Shown piece by piece: positions 1-5,344 of a DNA stretch of 5,469 bases. Origin of the DNA: Candidatus Sigynarchaeota archaeon (GTDB lineage Archaea > Asgardarchaeota > Lokiarchaeia > Sigynarchaeales > Sigynarchaeaceae); NCBI GenBank assembly GCA_030587525.1, contig JAUQYW010000502.1, positions 1 through 5,469 on the forward strand, read 5' to 3'. How positions within the stretch are numbered: position 1 is the stretch's first letter; every line of letters starts with the position of its first letter. The notes below the pieces were generated by a model. The model had not been told where the DNA came from and did no database searches. It was given only the letters and a program-made list of their open reading frames with translations. The position numbers and the translations under genes were made by a program.

Positions 1-52
1 AAACACCAAATTGCATTTTAAATTCTTTATCACCACGACGTGTGTCCAGCAT
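1..52 (-). CDS. Possible start of a divergent gene (partial, runs off the window)
   Basis: On the minus strand an ATG at 52-50 opens a frame that stays open to the window edge: 17 codons reading MLDTRRGDKEFKMQFGV. An in-frame TAA lies two codons upstream, so this ATG would be the true start. The composition (charged residues, then a short beta-like stretch KEFKMQFGV) looks protein-like, and a TATA-like sequence lies about 24 bases upstream, which would suit a leaderless archaeal transcript. The stretch resembles the first strand of Ras-like GTPases, but it could also be another beta-rich fold; the P-loop, if any, would be outside the window. Too short to assign a function. The gene would be transcribed away from the conjugation operon. 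Confidence 0.35.
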   Translation of the reverse strand, partial: MLDTRRGDKEFKMQFGV

Positions 53-68
53 AATTTAAAGGGAGCAC

Positions 69-101
69 CCCGGTATATCGTTTGTAGAGATATTGGCCGG
101 G
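69..101. repeat. Imperfect inverted repeat in the intergenic region
   Basis: CCCGG-T-ATATC at 69-79 pairs with GATAT-TGG-CCGGG at 89-101, leaving a 9-base loop (80-88) and a 1-versus-3-base internal bulge; ten base pairs form in total. It lies between the possible divergent gene and the operon. It could be an operator for a dimeric regulator of one or both directions, or an RNA hairpin. No T-run follows it on the plus strand, so it is not a classical intrinsic terminator. Confidence 0.4.
72..79 (-). promoter_or_regulatory. Candidate TATA box for the divergent gene
   Basis: Read on the minus strand this is GATATACC, centred about 24 bases upstream of the ATG at 52, roughly the spacing expected for a leaderless archaeal transcript. 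It sits inside the left arm of the inverted repeat at 69-101, so a protein bound there could block it. The assignment rests on position and composition only. Confidence 0.25.
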
Positions 102-112
102 CATGCATTCCG

Positions 113-119
113 TTTAAAA
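113..119 (+). promoter_or_regulatory. Candidate TATA box for the ubiquitin-like operon
   Basis: TTTAAAA resembles an archaeal TATA element. A start of transcription about 25 bases downstream (near 140-145) would give a leader of about 45 bases before the first gene, and that leader would contain the hairpin at 154-170. There is no better AT-rich box closer to the start codon at 189. Assigned by composition and position. Confidence 0.35.
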
Positions 120-153
120 GAAAATGATGAAAAATCAATGGGCTTCCTTCAAT

Positions 154-170
154 CCCTCGAATCACGAGGG
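154..170 (+). repeat. Small perfect inverted repeat in the operon leader
   Basis: CCCTCG (154-159) and CGAGGG (165-170) are exact reverse complements separated by five bases, giving a GC-rich 6-bp stem. It ends 18 bases before the first start codon and just upstream of GGGGAT (178-183), a weak Shine-Dalgarno candidate. It could be an operator or a hairpin affecting translation; a chance stem of this size is also possible. Confidence 0.35.
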
Positions 171-188
171 CATAACCGGGGATAATGG

Positions 189-728
189 ATGGCAAAATGC
201 GCTGTCTGCGGTAAAACGTTCAAGACCGAGAACGGGCTTAAGAAACACTTCAGGATGATCCATGCTAAAGAAATCTCCGCGAACAGCCAACCGGAAGCGA
301 TGCAAGAGACACCCGTGCAAGAGCAGGAACCAATGGATGAAGCAGAACAGCGTGCACGGGCAGAGGCCGAGGAATTGAAAGCATCCATAGAGAAGGTAAA
401 GCAACAAAACGCGGAGCTCAATGAACGCCATTCAAATCTCACGAAAATCATCAAGGAGAACAAGAAGAGCAATTACATCAACATCTGTTGTTCCGCTTGC
501 GGCTTGAGCTTGTTCCATCCTGATTTCAAGGGCAATATATTCAACGTCTGCAGCAATGAAAAATGCCAGGTCGTTATGCATCGGGAATGCGTCGTGAACC
601 TCCTCGATAACCACGAAACCTGCCCCAAATGCAAGGCCAAGATGACGCAGGTGGAAATTCCTGTGCCGGAAATCATCCAAATTTACCGGGACCGTCTTGC
701 CCAACCGGACCCATCCCCGGATCAATGA
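189..728 (+). CDS. C2H2 zinc finger / coiled coil / RING-like protein, candidate E3 ligase
   Basis: Likely an E3-type ligase or adaptor of the conjugation system; 179 residues. Residues 1-25 hold a classical C2H2 finger (C4-x2-C7-x12-H20-x4-H25). Residues about 45-95 are rich in Glu, Lys, Gln and Ala with a coiled-coil character. Residues 100-152 form a RING-like treble-clef finger: C101-x2-C104, C121-x4-C126, H131-x2-C134 and C145-x2-C148, eight potential ligands for two zinc ions. The C-x4-C in the middle is unlike ordinary RING fingers and recalls the FANCL type. The ATG at 189 is the first possible start, since an in-frame TAA lies at 183-185; GGGGAT at 178-183 may serve as ribosome-binding site. 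It is the first gene of the operon, and its finger resembles the one in the last gene. E3 activity is inferred from fold and neighbours; a DNA- or protein-binding role for the C2H2 finger is equally open. Confidence 0.85.
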   Translation: MAKCAVCGKTFKTENGLKKHFRMIHAKEISANSQPEAMQETPVQEQEPMDEAEQRARAEAEELKASIEKVKQQNAELNERHSNLTKIIKENKKSNYINICCSACGLSLFHPDFKGNIFNVCSNEKCQVVMHRECVVNLLDNHETCPKCKAKMTQVEIPVPEIIQIYRDRLAQPDPSPDQ

Positions 729-731
729 TAC

Positions 732-2450
732 GTGAAAAGATGTGATGCAACCATCATGAGCGAGCATGGATCAACAGATTTTCGTGAAGAGGATTTCCAT
801 GATCGGACCAACATCATGGGAAGGGAACTCCGTCGACACGGGTTCATCGAAGAAAAAAGCATATCAAATCTGCTCCTTTCACGAATCCTCATCTTCGTCA
901 ATACGAATTCTCTCACGACGAAATTCGGAGAGGCCGCCGTCATCATGGTCGCCAACCAAGTTGCCCGAGTGTTCAAAAACATCGATTTTTTCATTTCATC
1001 AAGCATAGACGCGATCCTTAAGGAATATCCGCTGTTTTCCGGACAAGGAATCCCGGCCAAGAATCGCCTGAATGCGGGCCTAAAGCGGGTCAATAAATGG
1101 GGAGATTTCAAGATGATCCATTCCCTCGCTGAAATAAAACAGCGGGCCTCGAAAAAAAAATACACTTACGCGATCTGCATTGGAAAAACCGACGATGCCA
1201 ACGCGAAATTGCTCCAGGAGAGCGTCGATCACGTCCTATATTTCACGGCACACGGTTGGCGAGCATTCTTGTCACCGAATGCCCATGACTTGCCATCCAT
1301 TTCCATAAACGACTTGAATGCCAGGGCCAGCACGATCGGTGCAATGCTGGGAGCTATCCTCGCCGTCAACGACGGGATCAAACACGTGCTGCAGATGCAG
1401 AAAGCCATGTTCGTCGACAAACTCACGACCTTTTCGGCGTTCGATTATTCAATGGACGGAAGCGAGCCGGGGCCGGAGCTGCCTGAAAAGATCGACGCGG
1501 GTACCATCGTGGTAACGGGGCTCGGCGCTGTCGGGGGCATCCTTGTTGCGATGCTGCCATTACTGCGGACGCCATTTTCCGGTCATGCACGCTTGATCGA
1601 TTTCGATGTGCTCGAAATCCACAACATGAACCGGACGCTCTACGCCACGATAGAAGACATGGGCAATCGGAAGGCCGAAGTCGCCATGAAATTCTTGAAA
1701 TTGGTGCCATGGCTTTCAAACTTGTTCGTTGATGCTGAATACACGACCTTGGAAAAAGCCACGATTTTCGACGAGAAGAATGTTGATATTGCCCTCGCTC
1801 TCGTTGACTCGGGGGACAGCCGGAGAAACTTGCAAGACAAGCTCCCAAAGTCGATCATCCACGCTGGAACGACCGAGTTCCAGGTCGAGGTCTTCACGTG
1901 CGAGAACTTGCTGCACGACGCTTGCTTGAAATGCGTATTCGACCAGGCTGATCATCTCTGGGATGATGCGAAATCCATCCTCATCACGCGTCTTGAGAAG
2001 GAAAAGGGCAAGGGAAACGTGCTTCCCAGCGATGTTACCCAGGACAAAATCAAAGCCGTCGCGGATGAGATTATTTTGTGGAAGGTAAATGCTGAGAAAG
2101 AACAAGGAAGGCCTGTCCCTATGTATTTAGCCGTCGCTACGGTTGCAGGCATCAAGATTCTGCAATATCCCGGGGTCACGGATGAATTGTTGAAATTGCA
2201 CAATGTCAAGGTTCCCGTTCCAACGTTGCCACCGGTCTCGGCATTACCGGCCTTGCTATGCCTCGGCGAGGTCATCAAGCTCCGCCATTTTCCCCAAGCC
2301 CGGCTGAATAACCGGTGGCAAACAGACCTGATCGGGAAGATCGATTATTCCTTCAAGATAACCTTCCCGAAAAATCCGAAATGCTCTTGTAACAACGAGG
2401 ACTACAGAGAATTGTATAAGGAGGCTCACGGCCTACAATCCACTTCGTGA
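732..2450 (+). CDS. E1-like ThiF-fold ubiquitin-activating enzyme with large N-terminal domain
   Basis: Predicted to adenylate the C-terminus of a ubiquitin-like modifier using ATP. Numbering is from the GTG at 732. The Rossmann domain begins near residue 257 with GLGAVGG (263-269), followed by the nucleotide-binding set D290-F-D292, N298-M-N300-R301, K314 and D359/D362. C398-x2-C401 and C551-x-C553 probably form the structural zinc site. Residues 1 to about 245 are an alpha/beta domain (LTTKFGEAAVIMVANQ near 60-76, a W176 segment, a small-residue helix near 200-220) like that preceding ThiF in bacterial E1/E2/JAB operons, as I recall those families. No cysteine lies between C401 and C510, where the catalytic cysteine of E1 enzymes is usually found. 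The start is ambiguous: GTG 732 lies 3 bases after the previous stop; ATG 756 has GTGAT at 742-746 as a Shine-Dalgarno candidate. At 572 residues it is much larger than MoeB/ThiF (about 250). Confidence 0.9.
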   Translation: MKRCDATIMSEHGSTDFREEDFHDRTNIMGRELRRHGFIEEKSISNLLLSRILIFVNTNSLTTKFGEAAVIMVANQVARVFKNIDFFISSSIDAILKEYPLFSGQGIPAKNRLNAGLKRVNKWGDFKMIHSLAEIKQRASKKKYTYAICIGKTDDANAKLLQESVDHVLYFTAHGWRAFLSPNAHDLPSISINDLNARASTIGAMLGAILAVNDGIKHVLQMQKAMFVDKLTTFSAFDYSMDGSEPGPELPEKIDAGTIVVTGLGAVGGILVAMLPLLRTPFSGHARLIDFDVLEIHNMNRTLYATIEDMGNRKAEVAMKFLKLVPWLSNLFVDAEYTTLEKATIFDEKNVDIALALVDSGDSRRNLQDKLPKSIIHAGTTEFQVEVFTCENLLHDACLKCVFDQADHLWDDAKSILITRLEKEKGKGNVLPSDVTQDKIKAVADEIILWKVNAEKEQGRPVPMYLAVATVAGIKILQYPGVTDELLKLHNVKVPVPTLPPVSALPALLCLGEVIKLRHFPQARLNNRWQTDLIGKIDYSFKITFPKNPKCSCNNEDYRELYKEAHGLQSTS

Positions 2451-3391
2451 ACCGAACGCGGGTAGATATTTTCATGGGAGGAGACGAGAAAAACACGGAG
2501 GAAATCAAGGTCTTCGCGCGGACGAGCCAGTTACCAGACCACATGATAGTGCCCAAATGGGTACTCCAGGAGACGAGAAATTTCCTCTTCGAAGTCGGCC
2601 ATCCCGGATCGGGCGACAATGGGTTCGACCACGGCAACGAAGGCGCGGTAATGTGGTATGGCTACCTTGCCAGAGCGGCGTTCATCACCGGGCTGGGACC
2701 ATTAAATGCTCATATTGATGGCATCTTGCTCGTGAAAAATACTCAATCGACCGTGGCTAGCACGGATATCCCGGATGACATCATCATTGAGTTCGACCAG
2801 CAACTCGACAAGTTGAAAAAAAACGCCAAGGATAACGCGATGTTTTTTATATCTTTCGTGCATAGTCACCCGGGCATGGCTTTTAGCTCAGGAACTGACA
2901 CGCGCACGCTACTGGCTTACGGCCCAGGCATGTTCTCGCTTATCATCCCGAATTTTGCCCGTTCAATAGATTTGCTCGATGGTGCCAAGCTTTTCGGGTG
3001 CAAGATGGTCAACGGGGATCTGACGATTATCGAGCTCGACTTGCACGATGTCATTCAAATCGTGTCGAAGGGGATGAAATACGGGACCACGACGAATTTT
3101 ATGGAACGGCAGGAGAAACAAGAATTTGTCAAGATCAAGGGAAAGTTCGATGCCATCACGAAAGAAATGGCGTTTTTCATCGAAGAGGGGAAAGTGTTGC
3201 GCCGAAAAGTGGACATGCTAGCTGAAAGCATCCCCAGCTTGGCACCAAGGACGAATGATGGCATCCAATGCACGTTGAATAAGCAAGAAAGGGAATTGAA
3301 GGATCAAGCGGATTACATCTCGCGATTCGAGTCGGAGGTCGCCGAGATGCGCAAGAAATTACGACACGGTGAACATTCGAATGGAGCATGA
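2447..3391 (+). CDS. JAMM/MPN (JAB) metalloprotease, candidate deubiquitinase-like enzyme
   Basis: Predicted zinc isopeptidase that matures the modifier or removes it from targets. The JAMM set is complete: E65 in NEGAVMWYG, then H139-S-H141-P, S148 and D151 in HSHPGMAFSSGTD. The spacing between H141 and S148 is six residues, one fewer than in Rpn11 or AMSH; I recall the same spacing in bacterial JAB proteins of E1/E2 operons. The later LIIPNF segment fits the strand after the active site in that family. Residues about 214-314 are an extra helical, charged tail with coiled-coil character, absent from minimal JAB proteins. The GTG at 2447 overlaps the TGA of the E1 gene (GTGA), implying translational coupling; ATG 2474 is an alternative start, and the MPN domain begins after it in either case. 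Recognition of the fold and active site is firm; the modifier it cleaves is unknown. Confidence 0.92.
   Translation: MNRTRVDIFMGGDEKNTEEIKVFARTSQLPDHMIVPKWVLQETRNFLFEVGHPGSGDNGFDHGNEGAVMWYGYLARAAFITGLGPLNAHIDGILLVKNTQSTVASTDIPDDIIIEFDQQLDKLKKNAKDNAMFFISFVHSHPGMAFSSGTDTRTLLAYGPGMFSLIIPNFARSIDLLDGAKLFGCKMVNGDLTIIELDLHDVIQIVSKGMKYGTTTNFMERQEKQEFVKIKGKFDAITKEMAFFIEEGKVLRRKVDMLAESIPSLAPRTNDGIQCTLNKQERELKDQADYISRFESEVAEMRKKLRHGEHSNGA
3368..3372 (+). promoter_or_regulatory. Ribosome-binding site that favours ATG 3381
   Basis: GGTGA matches the GGAGGTGATC consensus complementary to the 16S rRNA end and lies 8 bases before ATG 3381. It overlaps the GTG codon at 3369, the other possible start of the coiled-coil gene, making that start less likely. 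It lies inside the end of the JAMM gene. Confidence 0.5.
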
Positions 3392-4064
3392 AGAATTACA
3401 AGCAAAAGGAGTCATTGACAGGAAAGGGAAGATCGATACGGAACAGATGCTCTTGCTGCTATACAGGGACATCAAGGCTTTAACAGAGCTCGCGAAGCCA
3501 CAAGCCACCTTGAAGCAACAACTCGAAACACTCACGGAAAGCACGAAAACTTTCGGCACCCAGGTCGATGGCTTGGCCTCACGGATAGAATCCTTGAACG
3601 CGGCCATCGCAGCAACGAAGTCCGGCCTGGATGACCTCGCGTCCCACGTGATACCAGATTTGAAGGCAGAACTGGCATCACAAGCAGCACGAGCTAAAAC
3701 GCATGAATCTGGCCTTGTAAAGCTAGTATCGACCTTGGAAGATCTCATCGACAAGTTTCAATCGTTTATCCGCGACGAGGCTATCCAGGTATCGAAAGAA
3801 AGGAGCAAGAATCTCGAGAATTCGGTAAAATTGCTCTCGTTTTTGAAACTCCAAGAAAGTATGAACGTGGGTTCGGTTGGTGACGAACTAGCTGAGAAGT
3901 TGAAGGCACTTTCCCTCGATATCAAGGCTAGCACGGCCGTGATCCTGAATAAATTCGAGGATATCCTTGGTGACGCCATAATTGAAGAGGAAGAGCCGGA
4001 AAAGAAACCCGAAATAAAGGAAGCCAAGACCATCCCCGAGAAAAAGGACGACGTGGTGCACTAG
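3381..4064 (+). CDS. Coiled-coil protein of unknown function in the conjugation operon
   Basis: I do not recognise a family. With the ATG at 3381 the product has 227 residues, nearly all predicted helical, with heptad-like stretches around residues 35-70 and 90-130, many Leu, Lys, Glu and Ala, and no cysteine. The last 30 residues are a low-complexity charged tail (a run of Glu, then Lys/Glu/Pro repeats) that looks disordered. No transmembrane segment or signal peptide is visible. The start was chosen for the GGTGA site 8 bases upstream; GTG 3369 would add four residues. It overlaps the JAMM gene by 11 bases and is followed after 4 bases by the E2 gene, so it should be made with both. Plausible roles are scaffold joining the JAMM coiled coil to the E3 coiled coil, substrate adaptor, or main target; the many lysines in the tail would allow modification. 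All of these are inference. Confidence 0.85.
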   Translation: MEHEELQAKGVIDRKGKIDTEQMLLLLYRDIKALTELAKPQATLKQQLETLTESTKTFGTQVDGLASRIESLNAAIAATKSGLDDLASHVIPDLKAELASQAARAKTHESGLVKLVSTLEDLIDKFQSFIRDEAIQVSKERSKNLENSVKLLSFLKLQESMNVGSVGDELAEKLKALSLDIKASTAVILNKFEDILGDAIIEEEEPEKKPEIKEAKTIPEKKDDVVH

Positions 4065-4068
4065 GTCA

Positions 4069-4524
4069 ATGTCGCAGCGAGCACACAGCTGGCGGGTCTT
4101 GCTCTCGCAGATCGAGGAGGCCGCGATCAACCTGAATCAGAACTTCAAGTTCTTGAAGCTGGAGTTGAAAAAGGTTGACGAGGCACGCGGCATCGCATGG
4201 ATAAACTTCACTTCCAAGGATGGCACCAAGCGCGGGCTCCAGATCGCGAGCAAAGGCCGATTTCCCATCGATCCCCCCTCCATCGTGCTAGTCACGCCGG
4301 ACACGTTCAGGTCATCACCGGATGTCTGGCCAAGAATGGACCACTTTTTCGGGCCGGGCAGGTTCGATCGCTTCAAGGAAGGATTCATATGCGTTTCGGT
4401 GACGTGGGAATACAAGGATTTCAAGAACGCCACCGATTGGGGATTAGAAACGGATGGTAGTGACAAGATCCGCACGCTGGAAGCCGCATTGCTTCTCATT
4501 TTCAGGCAAGCCAACTTCGTCTGA
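4069..4524 (+). CDS. E2-like ubiquitin-conjugating (UBC-fold) protein
   Basis: Predicted to accept the activated modifier on a cysteine and pass it to targets with the RING-like proteins. Its 151 residues match the length of a minimal UBC domain. Signs of the fold: N-terminal helix (about 5-20), beta meander (27-60), the E2-type segment GRFPIDPPSIVLVTP (63-77) matching the Y/F-P-x-x-P-P strand, then GFICVSVTW (105-113) and a C-terminal helix. C108 lies where the catalytic cysteine is expected and is the only cysteine in the protein. The HPN motif that usually precedes this cysteine is absent; the preceding stretch is MDHFFGPGRFDRFKEG, where H92 is the only histidine. W113 matches the tryptophan a few residues after the cysteine in classical E2s. 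GGTG at 4054-4057, 11 bases before the ATG, is a possible ribosome-binding site. An inactive UBC-like or RWD-type protein is less likely because the cysteine is kept. Confidence 0.85.
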   Translation: MSQRAHSWRVLLSQIEEAAINLNQNFKFLKLELKKVDEARGIAWINFTSKDGTKRGLQIASKGRFPIDPPSIVLVTPDTFRSSPDVWPRMDHFFGPGRFDRFKEGFICVSVTWEYKDFKNATDWGLETDGSDKIRTLEAALLLIFRQANFV

Positions 4525-4533
4525 GTAACCATC

Positions 4534-5334
4534 ATGAAACGCGATCGCAAAAGGCGTTTGGATGAACCGGGCACCTCCCTCATCGACCGAGTCAGAAAGA
4601 ACGCAAAAGTCCTCAATGAATGTGTCGTGTTCCTTAAAAATTTGCTCAAGAGCACCCAAACAAAAAGCTCCGAAAACGAGGTAAACGTATCCTTGTTCGA
4701 CAAGGATCTCGCGTTCCTTCAAGATATCCTCGCGATGGACAAAGAACTTGGCGCAATCAACGCTCGTGATCTGGATTTGCACGCCTTGTTAGGTGCCATT
4801 TATGCCTTGATTCTAGAACCGGAAATGAAGAAAAAACTTAATCTATTCATCCTGAAAAAATTAGACCCAATCCAGCAGCTCAAGGAATCGGATCCTAATC
4901 GGTACAACATCTTCCTTTCCAGGCTTCGGACTTTGGCCGTGAATAACAATCAAGTGGATATCCCGGTCGCCATAATCGAGCATGTGAACATGTTGATGCA
5001 AAATCTAACAGCATCAAGCGAGCCCGTGGATGATATGCAAAATAGATGGCTTCACATCATTAGAACCATCGGGATTCAAGAAAAAATATGGCCATCTAGC
5101 ATCGTGGCCAGGATCTTCTTTATATGCGTTTCTGACGAGCGGGACCCGATTTGTGGATTGTCAATCAACGAGCCGGCGAGTGATGATGACCATTTCATTT
5201 ATCGTTGCGATAATATCAATTGTCCGGCGAAATATCATGCGGCCTGCGTCGATTATTTCAAAATCAATGCTTGTATGAAATGCAAGCATCCGTTAACGGT
5301 AAAATTTCCACGGGATGATCGTAAAAAGAAATAA
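4534..5334 (+). CDS. Helical protein with C-terminal RING-like finger, candidate E3 ligase
   Basis: Likely the second E3-type protein; 266 residues. Residues 1-10 are very basic (KRDRKRR). Residues about 15-190 look all-helical, of no family I recognise. Residues 198-252 form a RING-like finger: C207, C225-x4-C230-x4-H235-x2-C238, C247-x2-C250. The usual first cysteine is replaced by D204 (DPIC instead of CPIC); D204 or the nearby C198 could complete the first zinc site. The finger shares CGLS, C-x-N-x-x-C, H-x2-C-V and K-C-K with that of the first operon gene, and the part YHAACVDYF recalls the RING-like finger of Nse1 and the C-x4-C layout of FANCL. The ATG lies 9 bases after the E2 stop with no clear Shine-Dalgarno motif. 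Pairing next to the E2 gene suggests an E2-E3 unit. Ligase activity is inference; the finger is clear. Confidence 0.85.
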   Translation: MKRDRKRRLDEPGTSLIDRVRKNAKVLNECVVFLKNLLKSTQTKSSENEVNVSLFDKDLAFLQDILAMDKELGAINARDLDLHALLGAIYALILEPEMKKKLNLFILKKLDPIQQLKESDPNRYNIFLSRLRTLAVNNNQVDIPVAIIEHVNMLMQNLTASSEPVDDMQNRWLHIIRTIGIQEKIWPSSIVARIFFICVSDERDPICGLSINEPASDDDHFIYRCDNINCPAKYHAACVDYFKINACMKCKHPLTVKFPRDDRKKK

Positions 5335-5337
5335 AAA
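5323..5337 (-). terminator. Oligo-T terminator candidate for the convergent minus-strand gene
   Basis: Read on the minus strand this is T5-A-T3-C-T5, starting 8 bases after the TGA of the convergent gene. Archaeal intrinsic termination uses such T-tracts without needing a hairpin. It overlaps the last codons of the RING-like gene. No comparable T-run is seen on the plus strand after 5334 within the window. Confidence 0.45.
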
Positions 5338-5344
5338 TGGCCTA

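Noticed and set aside
2..127. Plus-strand frame open from the window edge to a TGA near 126 (ends IPFKRK), possible tail of an upstream gene
   Set aside because: No protein-like pattern, and it runs across the inverted repeat and the TATA-like box. The minus-strand reading of 1-52 looks more like a real gene. Not fully excluded.
2861..2899. One-residue-shorter JAMM spacing as a sign of a frameshift or sequencing error
   Set aside because: The frame continues without a break for the whole gene, all five catalytic residues are present, and I recall this spacing from bacterial JAB families.
4035..4064. The tail of the coiled-coil protein as a hidden ubiquitin-like modifier
   Set aside because: The protein is helical and ends in charged residues and DDVVH, with no beta-grasp pattern and no Gly-Gly.
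4137..4703. Minus-strand open frame of 188 codons opposite the E2 and RING-like genes
   Set aside because: It is opposite two genes with clear domain motifs; its product is low-complexity in Ser/Leu/Arg with no motif, as expected for a shadow frame.
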